The notes under the pieces were generated by a model that was given only the letters and a program-made list of their open reading frames with translations, ran no database searches and was not told where the DNA came from. A DNA stretch of 64,000 bases from positions 2,550,040 to 2,614,039 of the forward strand of contig NZ_NFUU01000001.1 of NCBI RefSeq assembly GCF_002127265.1. Direction: 5' to 3'. Each line of letters starts with the position of its first letter. Positions within the stretch are counted from its first letter, which is position 1. The DNA comes from Hydrogenophaga sp. IBVHS1. GTDB taxonomy: Bacteria; Pseudomonadota; Gammaproteobacteria; Burkholderiales; Burkholderiaceae_C. This document shows, piece by piece, positions 26,857-35,420 of the stretch. The translations under genes and the position numbers were made by a program.

Positions 26857-27774
26857 ATGACCAACAAGCTCGACCGCCTTCAGCTGATCACCACTTTTCT
26901 GGCGGTGGCCGAGGTGCGCAGCCTCTCAGCGGCGGCACGCATGCTCGGCACCAGCCAGCCCACGGTCAGCCGCCGACTGCGCGATCTGGAGCAACTGCTG
27001 GGTGCCCGCCTGGCCACCCGCTCCACGCACCGCTTCGACCTCACCGCCGAAGGCGAGGAGCTTCAGCGCCGTGCAGCCGCCTGGGCAGACGTCTGGACCG
27101 AGTGGGAAGACGGGCTGAAATCCACCGTGGCGCTGCCGCGAGGCAAGCTGAGCCTGATCGCTCCGCACGGGTACGGACACGCGTTTCTCATGGATGCGGT
27201 GAAAGTATTCCGCTTGCGCCATCCGCAAGTGGAGGTGGAATTGCGCCTGACCGACCGCCAGGTCGATCTGATCGGGCAGGCGGCCGATTGCTGGATCCGC
27301 GTGGGCGGCTCGCGGGACCAGTCGCTTCACGTGCGACCGTTGGGGCGCATGCGGCGCTTTCTGGTGGCTTCGACCGAGCTTGAACTGCCCCACCCCATCG
27401 AGTCGCCCGATGACCTGAGGAACATCCCCATGATCGGGCTCATTCCCCACGTCCCGGACCGGCTTGTGCTGCATTCGCAGGAGCTGGGCGAACGGCGCAC
27501 AGTGACGATCCACACACCGATCACGACCGACGGGCTTCTGGCCAGCTACCGGGCGATGCGCGAAGGTCTGGGCGTCGCGGCGAGCGCGCACTGGCTCTGC
27601 GGCCCGGACCTCGCCAGCGGCAAGGTGAGGCAGATTCTGCCGGGCTGGGAACTCGAGCCCATCGCCATCGAAGCGGTTTCGGTCGCCGGCCGCTTCCGCC
27701 CAGCGCGCATCAATGCCTTCGTGGACATCCTTTGCGAAGAGATGGCCCGGCTGGACGGCTTCGAGCCCGCTTGA
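26857..27774 (+). CDS. LysR-family transcriptional regulator
   Basis: 305 residues. N-terminal helix-turn-helix (LITTFLAVAEVRSLSAAARMLGTSQPTVSRRLRDLEQLLGARLATRS) and a periplasmic-binding-like effector domain (LSLIAPHGYGHAFLMDAVKVFRLRHPQVEVEL ... DCWIRVGG). Divergent from the Bug/DMFase-like/ECH operon across 98 bp that includes the palindrome CCGGCGCCGG at 26805-26814. It is the likely local regulator of that operon and of itself. The effector is unknown. Confidence 0.9.
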   Translation: MTNKLDRLQLITTFLAVAEVRSLSAAARMLGTSQPTVSRRLRDLEQLLGARLATRSTHRFDLTAEGEELQRRAAAWADVWTEWEDGLKSTVALPRGKLSLIAPHGYGHAFLMDAVKVFRLRHPQVEVELRLTDRQVDLIGQAADCWIRVGGSRDQSLHVRPLGRMRRFLVASTELELPHPIESPDDLRNIPMIGLIPHVPDRLVLHSQELGERRTVTIHTPITTDGLLASYRAMREGLGVAASAHWLCGPDLASGKVRQILPGWELEPIAIEAVSVAGRFRPARINAFVDILCEEMARLDGFEPA

Positions 27775-27792
27775 GTGCGGACCGGTCTCAAC

Positions 27793-27820
27793 TTGCCCGA
27801 GGTGCGGAAATGGCTATAAT
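27793..27820 (+). promoter_or_regulatory. Sigma70-type promoter for rpsU
   Basis: TTGCCC, 16 bp, then a perfect TATAAT. Transcription would start near 27828, leaving a leader of about 120 nt before rpsU. Confidence 0.7.
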
Positions 27821-27946
27821 CCTTGGCTTTGCTGGCAAATACCCGTCGGCCAATACTAGTTCAAGACGGGACATTTTGCGGATACGACGCTTGGGCCCGA
27901 TCTTCCCGAACATCCTCTTTCCGCGCATTCTGGACATTTCTCGCCC

Positions 27947-28159
27947 ATGACGACCATCCGTGTAAAAGACAACGAACCCTTTGACGTCGCCCTGCGCCGT
28001 TTCAAGCGCACCATCGAAAAACTCGGCCTGCTGACCGATCTGCGCGCCCGCGAGTTCTACGAAAAGCCCACCGCCGAGCGCAAGCGCAAGAAGGCGGCAG
28101 CCGTCAAGCGCCACTACAAGCGTGTGCGCTCCATGCAGTTGCCCAAAAAGCTGTACTGA
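27947..28159 (+). CDS. rpsU: 30S ribosomal protein S21
   Basis: 70 residues: [49 protein letters not shown] and a basic tail ending MQLPKKLY. Full length for S21, a late-assembling 30S protein needed for initiation on canonical mRNAs. A strong sigma70-type promoter lies upstream and an intrinsic terminator downstream. The YqeY-type gene follows, as in many betaproteobacteria, where rpsU-yqeY-dnaG is a common order; dnaG is not seen here. Confidence 0.97.
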   Translation: MTTIRVKDNEPFDVALRRFKRTIEKLGLLTDLRAREFYEKPTAERKRKKAAAVKRHYKRVRSMQLPKKLY

Positions 28160-28167
28160 ACCAGCGC

Positions 28168-28227
28168 CGCCGGGCCTTTTGCCCGGCCGCCCAAAGCCCG
28201 CTGGAGGACGCTCGAGCGGGCTTTTTT
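28168..28227 (+). terminator. Two hairpins ending in an intrinsic terminator after rpsU
   Basis: GCCGGGC-CTTTT-GCCCGGC (28168-28186) is followed by AAGCCCGCT ... AGCGGGCTT and TTTTT (28194-28227). The second hairpin with its T-run is a standard intrinsic terminator. Confidence 0.85.
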
Positions 28228-28258
28228 GTTGACGCCATTTTCTTATCAGGAGCTTCCC

Positions 28259-28705
28259 ATGAGTCTCAAGGAACAGATCACCGAAGACATGAAGGCCGCC
28301 ATGCGCGCCAGGGACAGCGAGCGCCTGGGCACCATCCGCTTGCTGACGGCGGCCATGAAGCAGAAAGAAGTTGACGAGCGCGTGGAGCTGGACGACGCCA
28401 TGGTCATCGCCATCGTGGACAAGCTGGTCAAGCAGCGCAAGGACAGCATCGAGGCCTTCACCAAGGCCGCACGCCAGGACCTGGTGGACAAGGAAACGGC
28501 CGAGATGGCGGTGCTGCAGGGCTACCTGCCGGCGCGCCTGTCGGCCGACGAGGTGGCGGCGGAAGTGAAGGCCATTGTGGTCGAACTGGGCGCCAAGGGC
28601 CCCGGCGACATGGGCAAAGTGATGGGTGCGGTGAAATCGCGCCTGGCTGGCAAGGCCGACATGGGTCAGGTGTCTGCCGCCGTCAAGGCCGCGCTGGCCT
28701 CCTAA
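28259..28705 (+). CDS. GatB/YqeY domain-containing protein
   Basis: 148 residues: MSLKEQITEDMKAAMRARDSERLGTIRLLTAAMKQKEVDERVELDD, then a C-terminal GatB tail-like domain (AVLQGYLPARLSADEVAAEVKAIV ... MGKVMGAVKSRLAGKADMGQVSAAVKAAL). The tail domain in GatB contacts tRNA; stand-alone YqeY proteins have no fixed role. The start at 28259 follows CAGGAG. An in-frame ATG 11 codons earlier lies in the terminator region and is not used. Convergent 4-bp overlap with the EamA gene. Confidence 0.92.
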   Translation: MSLKEQITEDMKAAMRARDSERLGTIRLLTAAMKQKEVDERVELDDAMVIAIVDKLVKQRKDSIEAFTKAARQDLVDKETAEMAVLQGYLPARLSADEVAAEVKAIVVELGAKGPGDMGKVMGAVKSRLAGKADMGQVSAAVKAALAS

Positions 28706-29589
28706 GCCAGGATCAGCGCCGTGCCCGCCACTGCGAGCACGGCCCCCAGCCAGGCACCCACCGCCGGGCGCCGCCGGTACACCAGCCACAACACCGGCAG
28801 GATCAGGATCGGGGTCACCGACGACAGCACCGCCACCAGCCCGGCCTGGCCGTGCTTCATGGCCTGCAGAATGAGCGTCATCCCCAGCGCCATGGCCACG
28901 GCCGCGCTGCCAAAGATCAGGGCGGCGTCCTTCCAGCGCAGGGGTGCGAGCGAACGCGCCCCGGCCCAGCCGGTGGCAAACAGCACGCCATGGGCCAGCA
29001 GCGCCATGCTCATGCGCATGGCCGAACCCGCCACCGCGTCAATGCCGGTGGTCATGAGCGGTTTGAGCATGAGCGTGGCGACCGACTGGCACAGCGCCGC
29101 GACCAGTCCCAGGGCCACACCCACCGCCAGACGGCCGCGGGTTTGCTCCCATCCGTGCAGCTCGTCACCGCGCCGGCCCCACACAATCGCCAGCATCACG
29201 CCGCCCACCAGCAGGCCGCTGCCCACCAGCGCCCAGCCCCACAGGCTCTCACCCAGAAACAGCCAGGCCAGCACGCCCGAGAACAGCGCGTGTGTGGCGA
29301 ACAACACCCCGGAGCGGCGCGGCCCCAGACGGTTCATGCAGGCAAAAAGCGCGGTGTCGCCGATGAAGATGCCGATCACCCCGGAGACCGCGAGCAGACC
29401 GAAGGCCGACGCATCCAGGGTGCGCCAGCCGCCGGTGGCCAGCGCAATGCTCCAGAGGATGAGGCTGGCGAACAGCATGCGCCAGCGGCTGAAGGCAAAA
29501 GCGCCCAGCCGTTGTGAAGCAGGAGCCGAAAACAGCGCCGCCACCGCCCAGCACGCTGCCGCCAACAGGGCCAGGGCTTCGGGGCGCAA
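28702..29589 (-). CDS. EamA/DMT-family transporter
   Basis: 295 residues with ten predicted membrane helices in two EamA repeats (ALALLAAACWAVAALFSAPAS ... and GVALGLVAALCQSVATLMLKPL ...). Members export or exchange small metabolites; the substrate is unknown. The gene begins with TTG at 29589, about 9 bp after GGGAG and just past the pmbA stop, so it is probably the second gene of a pmbA unit. The nearest internal ATG would remove the first helix. Confidence 0.82.
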   Translation of the reverse strand: MRPEALALLAAACWAVAALFSAPASQRLGAFAFSRWRMLFASLILWSIALATGGWRTLDASAFGLLAVSGVIGIFIGDTALFACMNRLGPRRSGVLFATHALFSGVLAWLFLGESLWGWALVGSGLLVGGVMLAIVWGRRGDELHGWEQTRGRLAVGVALGLVAALCQSVATLMLKPLMTTGIDAVAGSAMRMSMALLAHGVLFATGWAGARSLAPLRWKDAALIFGSAAVAMALGMTLILQAMKHGQAGLVAVLSSVTPILILPVLWLVYRRRPAVGAWLGAVLAVAGTALILA

Positions 29590-29594
29590 GTGAA

Positions 29595-31022
29595 TCAGCT
29601 CCCTGCCACCTTCATCCGGTTGATCAGGATGGACCCGGTGGTTTTGGCGCCGTAGTTGTACGCATCGGCCCCCACCGCCTCAATGCCCAGGAGCATGTCC
29701 TTCAAGTTGCCTGCAATCGTGATCTCGTGCACCGGGTAGGCAATCTCGCCGTTTTCCACCCAGAAACCGGATGCACCCCGCGAGTAGTCCCCGGTCACGT
29801 AGTTCACGCCCTGGCCCATGAGCTCGGTGACGAACAGGCCGCGCCCGAGCTTTTTGAACATGGCGCGAAGGTCGTCGCCGGGTTGGGTGAGACGGCTGGT
29901 GAGCGTGAGGTTGTGCGAGCCACCCGCATTGCCGGTGGTGCGCATGCCGAGCTTGCGTGCCGAATAGGTCGAAAGAAAGTAACCCTGCACGCGGCCGGCC
30001 GACACCACCTTGCGCTTCAAGGTGCGCACGCCTTCGTCGTCGAACGGTGAGCTGCCCTTGCCGTTGCGCACGTGCGGGTCTTCCGCGATGTCGAGGTGTT
30101 TCGCCAGCACCCGTTTGCCCAGGCTGTCGTGCAGGAAGGTGGTGTTGCGGTAGAGCGCGCCGCCGCTGGTGGCCTGCACGTAGCTGCCCAGCAGGCCAGC
30201 GGCCAATGGCGATTCGAACAGCACCGGGCATTCGGTGGTGGCGATCTTGCGACCATTCAGGCGCGCCAGCGTGCGCTCTGCCGCGTAGCGGCCCACGGCT
30301 TCGGGGGTGGCGAGGTCCTGCGGGGCACGCTGGGAGCTGTACCAATAGTCGCGCTGCATGTTGGCGCCCTTGCCGGCAATGGGCGCCACCGAGAGGCTGT
30401 GGCGTGAACTCGCGTAGCCGCCGCTGAACACGCCGGGCTTGCCGCGCTCACCACCGCGCAGGTGTGCCGCGAAAAAGTGCGACTGCTGTGCCGACACACC
30501 GGCGCCTTCGCTGTTGTTGATTTTCTTGCTGGTGGCAAACGCGGCGGCCTCGCAGGCCAGCGCGATGCGCGCTGCCTCTTCCGAATTGAGGGACCACGGA
30601 TGGAACAGGTCGAGGTCGGAATAGGTGTCGGCCACGTCCTGTGCATCGGGCAGGCCGGCCATGGGGTCTTCGGCGGTGAAGCGGGCGATGTCGAAGGCGG
30701 CCTGCACCGTCTGGCGAATGGCGGCGGCGGAGAAATCGGAGGTGGACGCATTGCCGCGCTTCTGGCCCAGGTACACCGTAACGCCAAGCGATTTGTCGCG
30801 GTTACGCTCCACGTTCTCCAGCTCGCCCTTGCGCACCGAGACGCTGAGCCCAGCGCCTTCAGACACTTCTGCAGCAGCGTCGACCGCCCCGAGCTTCTTT
30901 GCGTGGGAGAGGGCCAGATCGACGAGTTCCTCGAACTGGCCGCGGGCGTACTGGAAACCGGTGAGGGGGGTGCGGGAATCGGCTGCGGGGCCGGAACCGG
31001 GGGCTTGGGAGAGTTTTTTCAT
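29595..31022 (-). CDS. pmbA: TldE/PmbA-family protein
   Basis: 475 residues. Partner of TldD in the heterodimeric metalloprotease that processes small peptides such as microcins and CcdA. N-terminal domain: FEELVDLALSHAKKLGAVDAAAEVSEGAGLSVSVRKGELENVERNRDKSLGVTVYLGQKRGNASTSD. The C-terminal half has the family segments SGGALYRNTTFLHDSLGK, GNAGGSHNLTL and GASGFWVENGEIAYPVHEITIAGNLKDML. As expected for PmbA there is no HExxxH; that motif belongs to TldD, which is not in the window. The start at 31022 (MKKLSQAPG) is chosen; a 20-codon upstream extension crosses the divergent promoter area. Confidence 0.93.
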   Translation of the reverse strand: MKKLSQAPGSGPAADSRTPLTGFQYARGQFEELVDLALSHAKKLGAVDAAAEVSEGAGLSVSVRKGELENVERNRDKSLGVTVYLGQKRGNASTSDFSAAAIRQTVQAAFDIARFTAEDPMAGLPDAQDVADTYSDLDLFHPWSLNSEEAARIALACEAAAFATSKKINNSEGAGVSAQQSHFFAAHLRGGERGKPGVFSGGYASSRHSLSVAPIAGKGANMQRDYWYSSQRAPQDLATPEAVGRYAAERTLARLNGRKIATTECPVLFESPLAAGLLGSYVQATSGGALYRNTTFLHDSLGKRVLAKHLDIAEDPHVRNGKGSSPFDDEGVRTLKRKVVSAGRVQGYFLSTYSARKLGMRTTGNAGGSHNLTLTSRLTQPGDDLRAMFKKLGRGLFVTELMGQGVNYVTGDYSRGASGFWVENGEIAYPVHEITIAGNLKDMLLGIEAVGADAYNYGAKTTGSILINRMKVAGS

Positions 31023-31094
31023 GTCGACGGCTATGATACTTGCCGCCCCTCCCTGGCCGCTGCGCTCGATGCAGATGCCCACTTCACCCTACTC

Positions 31095-31763
31095 ATGTCC
31101 CGCAAACCCACCAAAGGCTATTTCGTCCGTGGCCAGTTCGTCGCCCTCGGCAGCGAGCTCGACCTGGAGCTCAAGCGCGAGCTCAAAGGTTCGGACGACA
31201 TGAGCAAGACCGACCTCAAGAAGTACAGCGACCGGCTGCAGCAGCTCGGCGAGAGCCTGCTGGACTTGCGCGCCGACCTGATGAAACGGCTTGATCTGTC
31301 GGAGAAGCTGGTGGACGCGATCAACGAAGCCAAAAAGATCACCAACTTCGAAGGCCGCCGCCGTCAGATGCAGTACATCGGCAAACTCATGCGCGGCGTG
31401 AGCGAGGCAACGCTGGCTGAAGTGGAAGCCGCGCTCGACGAGCAGAACAAGGGTTCGGCCAAGGGGACGCTGTCGCTGCATCTGGCCGAGCAATGGCGCG
31501 ACCGCTTGATTGCCGACGACGAAGCGCTCACGCACTGGCTGCAGCTCGACGCCAGCGCCGATGTGCAGCAGCTCCGCGCACTGATCCGGCAAGCCCGCAA
31601 GGACGCGCTGGCCACGCAGGCCCAGGAACGGCCGGGAGAAGCCGTGCGCCACGGCAAGGCCTACCGCGAAATCTTCCAGACGGTAAAGGCCGCGCTGAAC
31701 CAGGACAGCGCCGAAGAAGCCCACGCCGCCAAAGACCCCGACGACGACGAAGAGCACCCATGA
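31095..31763 (+). CDS. yjgA: Ribosome-associated protein YjgA (DUF615)
   Basis: 222-residue highly charged helical protein (MSRKPTKGYFVRGQFVALGSELDLELKRELKGSDDMSKTDLKKYSDRLQQLG; EGRRRQMQYIGKLMRGV). YjgA/DarP associates with 50S precursors and helps late large-subunit assembly. The acidic tail (KDPDDDEEHP) is typical of the betaproteobacterial form. Divergent from pmbA, a conserved pairing in proteobacteria. The start is the last ATG before the conserved region; its stop overlaps the mog start (ATGA). Confidence 0.92.
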   Translation: MSRKPTKGYFVRGQFVALGSELDLELKRELKGSDDMSKTDLKKYSDRLQQLGESLLDLRADLMKRLDLSEKLVDAINEAKKITNFEGRRRQMQYIGKLMRGVSEATLAEVEAALDEQNKGSAKGTLSLHLAEQWRDRLIADDEALTHWLQLDASADVQQLRALIRQARKDALATQAQERPGEAVRHGKAYREIFQTVKAALNQDSAEEAHAAKDPDDDEEHP

Positions 31764-32365
31764 CCGACGTCCCATCAAGCGCCGCCGATCCCGTGCGCAT
31801 CGGCATCGTCTCCATCAGCGACCGCGCCAGCAGCGGTGTCTACGAAGACAAGGGCTTGCCCGCGCTGCAGGACTGGCTCACGCGCGCACTGAAGAATGCC
31901 ATCACCTTCGAGCCACGCCTGATTCCCGATGAGGCCGAGCGCATCAGTGCCACGCTGGTCGAGCTGGTGGAAGCCGGCTGCTCGCTGGTGCTCACCACCG
32001 GCGGCACCGGGCCCGCCCTGCGCGACGTGACGCCCGAGGCCACGCTGGCCGTGGCGCACAAGGAGATGCCTGGATTCGGCGAGCAGATGCGGCAGATCAG
32101 CCTGGCCTTCGTGCCCACTGCCATCCTCTCCCGCCAGGTCGCGGTGGTGCGCGACCAGAGTCTCATCATCAACCTGCCCGGTCAGCCCAAAGCCATCGCC
32201 GAAACGCTGGAAGGCCTGAAAAATGCCGACGGCACACAGAAGATCAATGGCATCTTTGCCGCCGTGCCCTATTGCATCGACCTCATTGGCGGGCCCTACC
32301 TCGAGACCAACGACGAAGTGTGCAAGGCCTTCCGCCCCAAATCCGCCGTGCGCCCCGCGCGCTGA
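31760..32365 (+). CDS. mog: Molybdopterin adenylyltransferase
   Basis: 201 residues. Activates molybdopterin by adenylylation before molybdate insertion. MoCF-domain motifs: VRIGIVSISDRASSGVYEDKGLPAL, VLTTGGTGPALRDVTPEATL and VRDQSLIINLPGQPKAIAETL. The length and the extended C-terminus (AVPYCIDLIGGPYLETN) fit Mog better than MoaB. It begins inside the yjgA stop codon. The product is needed by the nitrate reductase encoded at 14722, though the two loci are not linked. Confidence 0.93.
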   Translation: MTDVPSSAADPVRIGIVSISDRASSGVYEDKGLPALQDWLTRALKNAITFEPRLIPDEAERISATLVELVEAGCSLVLTTGGTGPALRDVTPEATLAVAHKEMPGFGEQMRQISLAFVPTAILSRQVAVVRDQSLIINLPGQPKAIAETLEGLKNADGTQKINGIFAAVPYCIDLIGGPYLETNDEVCKAFRPKSAVRPAR

Positions 32366-32388
32366 ACCCTGCTTTGTAGAGAACCACC

Positions 32389-32865
32389 ATGAAGATCACC
32401 AAGGACACCATCGTCACCCTCACCTTCCGCGCCGTCGATGCCAAAGGCAAGGTGCTTGAAGACGGCAAGGAACCGCGTGCCTACCTGCATGGCGGCTACG
32501 GCAACACCTTGCCAGGCGTGGAGCTGGCGCTGGAGGGTCAGGAAGCGGGGTTCGAGACCACCGTGAAGCTGCTGCCCTCGCTCGCCTTCGGCGACCGCGA
32601 CGAAAGCCTGGTGACCACCATTTCCAAAAAGAACTTTCCGCCCGGCGTGAAGGTCGGTGGTCAGCTCGAAGGCAGCGACGACAAGGGCCAGCGCCAGGTG
32701 TTTACGGTGACCAAGATCAAGGGCGACACGGTGTACCTTGACGGCAACCATCCGCTGGCCGGAGAAGAACTCACGTTCACCTTGAAAGTGGTCGATGTGA
32801 AGGCGGCATCAGCCGAGGAAATTTCCCATGGTCACGCCCACGGCGCGCATGGCCACCACCACTGA
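32389..32865 (+). CDS. SlyD-like FKBP-type peptidyl-prolyl isomerase
   Basis: 158 residues. FKBP domain with an insert-in-flap chaperone domain: MKITKDTIVTLTFRAVDAKGKVLED, AYLHGGYGNTLPGVELALEGQEAG, LAFGDRDESLV, then VYLDGNHPLAGEELTFTLKVVDV. The histidine-rich tail (HGHAHGAHGHHH) resembles a short version of the SlyD metal-binding tail and suggests nickel or other metal binding, although the cysteines of E. coli SlyD are absent. It is transcribed 23 bp after mog. Confidence 0.92.
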   Translation: MKITKDTIVTLTFRAVDAKGKVLEDGKEPRAYLHGGYGNTLPGVELALEGQEAGFETTVKLLPSLAFGDRDESLVTTISKKNFPPGVKVGGQLEGSDDKGQRQVFTVTKIKGDTVYLDGNHPLAGEELTFTLKVVDVKAASAEEISHGHAHGAHGHHH

Positions 32866-32871
32866 GCCGAC

Positions 32872-33636
32872 TTACTTGCCGACCAGCTGATTGAGCTTGT
32901 CGGCCTCGAAGCACTCTTCGCGCGCCGCATCGCTTGGCACGCAGTCACGGTCCCGCGACTCGGCGAGCTTTTCGATCGCCTGCCAGAGCAGCGCGATCTG
33001 GTGTTCCTGGCTGGCGGTGCTGTCGATCAGGCCGCGCATGGCTTGTGACAGCGGGTCGTCTTCCTGGGTGATGCCGTAGGCCTGGAACTTCGGGTCGGTC
33101 ACATCGGCACTCTCGCCGGTCTTGCTGGGGATGATGCGCGCCGGAATACCCACCGCCGTGGCGCCGGCCGGCACCGGCTTGATCACCACCGCGTTGCTGC
33201 CGATCTTGGCGCCATCGCCCACCAGAAAGCCACCGAGCACCTTGGCCCCGGCACTCACCACCACGTCCTTGCCCAGCGTGGGGTGGCGCTTGGTGCCCTT
33301 ATAGAGCGAGGTGCCGCCGAGCGTGACGCCCTGGTAAATGGTGCAGCCGTCGCCAATTTCGGCCGTTTCGCCCACGACCACACCCATGGCGTGGTCGAAG
33401 AACACGCGCTCACCGAGCTTGGCGCCAGGGTGAATCTCGATGCCGGTGAACCAGCGCGCGAGATGTGAAATGAAGCGCCCCGGCCACTTGAAGCCATGCG
33501 TCCAGCACCAGTGAGCGGGACGGTGCAACCACACCGCGTGCAATCCGGGATAGCAGGTGATGACCTCCCACATGCCGCGCGCGGCCGGGTCGCGGTCAAG
33601 AATGCACTGGATGTCGGATCGGAGGCGGGCAAACAT
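32872..33636 (-). CDS. cysE: Serine O-acetyltransferase
   Basis: 254 residues. Makes O-acetylserine for cysteine synthesis. A helical N-terminus of about 55 residues ([45 protein letters not shown]) is shorter than in E. coli CysE. The left-handed beta-helix follows: [40 protein letters not shown], with FFDHAMG and GETA as catalytic and substrate residues. A C-terminal extension of about 65 residues ends KLNQLVGK. The start at 33636 has family support; extension upstream overlaps trmJ and is a shadow. Lies 10 bp after trmJ, so likely co-transcribed. Confidence 0.93.
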   Translation of the reverse strand: MFARLRSDIQCILDRDPAARGMWEVITCYPGLHAVWLHRPAHWCWTHGFKWPGRFISHLARWFTGIEIHPGAKLGERVFFDHAMGVVVGETAEIGDGCTIYQGVTLGGTSLYKGTKRHPTLGKDVVVSAGAKVLGGFLVGDGAKIGSNAVVIKPVPAGATAVGIPARIIPSKTGESADVTDPKFQAYGITQEDDPLSQAMRGLIDSTASQEHQIALLWQAIEKLAESRDRDCVPSDAAREECFEADKLNQLVGK

Positions 33637-33646
33637 GGCGCAGAGT

Positions 33647-34381
33647 CTAGTCCTTGCCGCGCGCGGCGGCTTGCAGCATGGCCTTGGCGACACCTCGGAG
33701 AATGTGGATTTCCTCTTCGCTGGGTGCGGCGCGGTTGAAAAGCTGGTTGAGGCGCGGCATGAGCTTTTTGGGTGCGTCGGGGTCCAGAAAATCCACCGCC
33801 ACCAGCGCCCGCTCCAGGTGTTCGAGCATGCCGGCAAGTGCCCTGGCATCCGCCTGCGGTCGCTCGGGCACCGCCACCGGCGCCGCAAAACCGCCCAGCG
33901 CCTGGCGCCAGTCGTAGGCGATCAGTTGCACCGCCGCCGCCAGGTTGAGCGAGCCGAAATCGGGCGCAGTGGGAATGGAGAGCGCCACATGGCAGCGGTA
34001 AACATCTTCATTTCGCATGCCGAAGCGCTCGGAGCCGAACAGGAAAGCCACGCCATCGGGGGGATCGCCGGCGCCCATCAGATCGGTGAAATGCTCGCGC
34101 GGAGCGCGCGTGGGCGGGCCGAAGTCGCGCGGGGTCATGGCGGTGGCGCAAAGGTGGCTCATGCCGTCCAGCGCCTCGTCCAGTGTCTCCACGATGCGGG
34201 CCTGCGACAGCACATCGTTGGCGCCGCTCGCCCGCTGAATGGTTTCCTCGCGGCGCAACACATTGGCCCATCGCGGCTGCACCAGCACCAGGTCGTGGAA
34301 GCCCATGACCTTCATGGCGCGGGCCACACCACCCACGTTGCCGGCGTGACTGGTCTGAATGAGAACAAAGCGGGTGCGCAT
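33647..34381 (-). CDS. trmJ: tRNA (cytidine/uridine-2'-O-)-methyltransferase TrmJ
   Basis: 244-residue SPOUT methyltransferase that modifies position 32 of the tRNA anticodon loop. Motifs: [23 protein letters not shown] (motif 1 asparagine), [26 protein letters not shown] (motif 2) and [16 protein letters not shown] (motif 3 of the SPOUT knot), followed by a C-terminal helical segment used for dimerisation. The start at 34381 gives the family N-terminus. Divergent from suhB with 118 bp between, a frequent pairing in betaproteobacteria. cysE follows directly. Confidence 0.94.
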   Translation of the reverse strand: MRTRFVLIQTSHAGNVGGVARAMKVMGFHDLVLVQPRWANVLRREETIQRASGANDVLSQARIVETLDEALDGMSHLCATAMTPRDFGPPTRAPREHFTDLMGAGDPPDGVAFLFGSERFGMRNEDVYRCHVALSIPTAPDFGSLNLAAAVQLIAYDWRQALGGFAAPVAVPERPQADARALAGMLEHLERALVAVDFLDPDAPKKLMPRLNQLFNRAAPSEEEIHILRGVAKAMLQAAARGKD

Positions 34382-34499
34382 GCTGCAGGGGCCTGGGACG
34401 GTAAAATGCCGCCTATTGTCACCGCCCGCATCGCCGGGGCTTCCCTCCCGCTCATCCCCTGTTGCGCCCGCCTTCGCGGTGCGCCGAGGTACACAATTC

Positions 34500-35420
34500 A
34501 TGTCGTCCACACTCCACCCCATGCTCAACGTGGCCATCAAGGCCGCTCGCACCGCAGGCACTCTCATCAACCGCGCCGCGCTGGACGTGGAGTCGGTCCG
34601 GGTCTCGGTCAAACAGACCAACGACTTCGTGACCGAGGTCGATCAGGCCGCTGAGGCCGCGATCATCGACACCCTGCTCACCGCCTATCCCGACCACGCC
34701 ATCTGGGCCGAAGAATCGGGCAAGCGGCCGGGCAAACACGGCGGCGCAGACCATGTCTGGATCATCGACCCGCTGGACGGCACCACCAATTTCATTCACG
34801 GCTTTCCGGTCTACTGCGTGAGCATCGCGCTCATGGTGGGCAACCGGCTCGAACAATCCGTCATCTACGATCCTTCGCGCAACGACCTGTTTTCCGCCAC
34901 ACGTGGGCGGGGCGCCTACATGAACGATCGCCGCCTGCGCGTGGCCAAGCGCACCACACTGCGCGACTGCCTGCTCTCCACCGGTTTCCCCTTCCGCCCG
35001 GGCGACTCGTTCCAGACCTACCTGCAGATGTTTGGCGACGTGATGCCGCGCGTGGCCGGCGTGCGACGTCCGGGTTCGGCCGCGCTGGATCTGGCCTACG
35101 TGGCGGCCGGCTTCACCGACGGTTTCTTTGAAATGGGCCTCTCGCCCTGGGATGTGGCTGCGGGCGCGCTGCTGGTCACCGAGGCCGGCGGCCTGGTCGG
35201 CAACTTCACGGGCGAGTCGGACTTCCTGGAGCAGAAGGAATGCCTGGCCGCCAACCCCAAGATCTATGGCCAGCTCGTGGGCATCACTGGCAAGTACAGC
35301 AAGTTCGCCAGCGCGGGCGACAAGGCTGCCGTTCGGCAAGCGCGGAAAGACGCCGCACGGGAAGCCGCAGCGTCTGACACCACCGACACGCCCGAGGGCG
35401 GCGCCGAATCTCAGGCCTGA
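34500..35420 (+). CDS. suhB: Inositol monophosphatase family protein SuhB
   Basis: 306 residues. Mg-dependent phosphatase of inositol-1-phosphate; in E. coli SuhB also joins the rRNA antitermination complex. Metal ligands: E71 (WAEESG), D90 and D93 ([16 protein letters not shown]), and the later aspartate in [32 protein letters not shown] is also conserved. A low-complexity tail ([21 protein letters not shown]) exceeds the usual length by about 35 residues. Convergent overlap of 10 bp with the PAS kinase gene. Confidence 0.94.
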   Translation: MSSTLHPMLNVAIKAARTAGTLINRAALDVESVRVSVKQTNDFVTEVDQAAEAAIIDTLLTAYPDHAIWAEESGKRPGKHGGADHVWIIDPLDGTTNFIHGFPVYCVSIALMVGNRLEQSVIYDPSRNDLFSATRGRGAYMNDRRLRVAKRTTLRDCLLSTGFPFRPGDSFQTYLQMFGDVMPRVAGVRRPGSAALDLAYVAAGFTDGFFEMGLSPWDVAAGALLVTEAGGLVGNFTGESDFLEQKECLAANPKIYGQLVGITGKYSKFASAGDKAAVRQARKDAAREAAASDTTDTPEGGAESQA

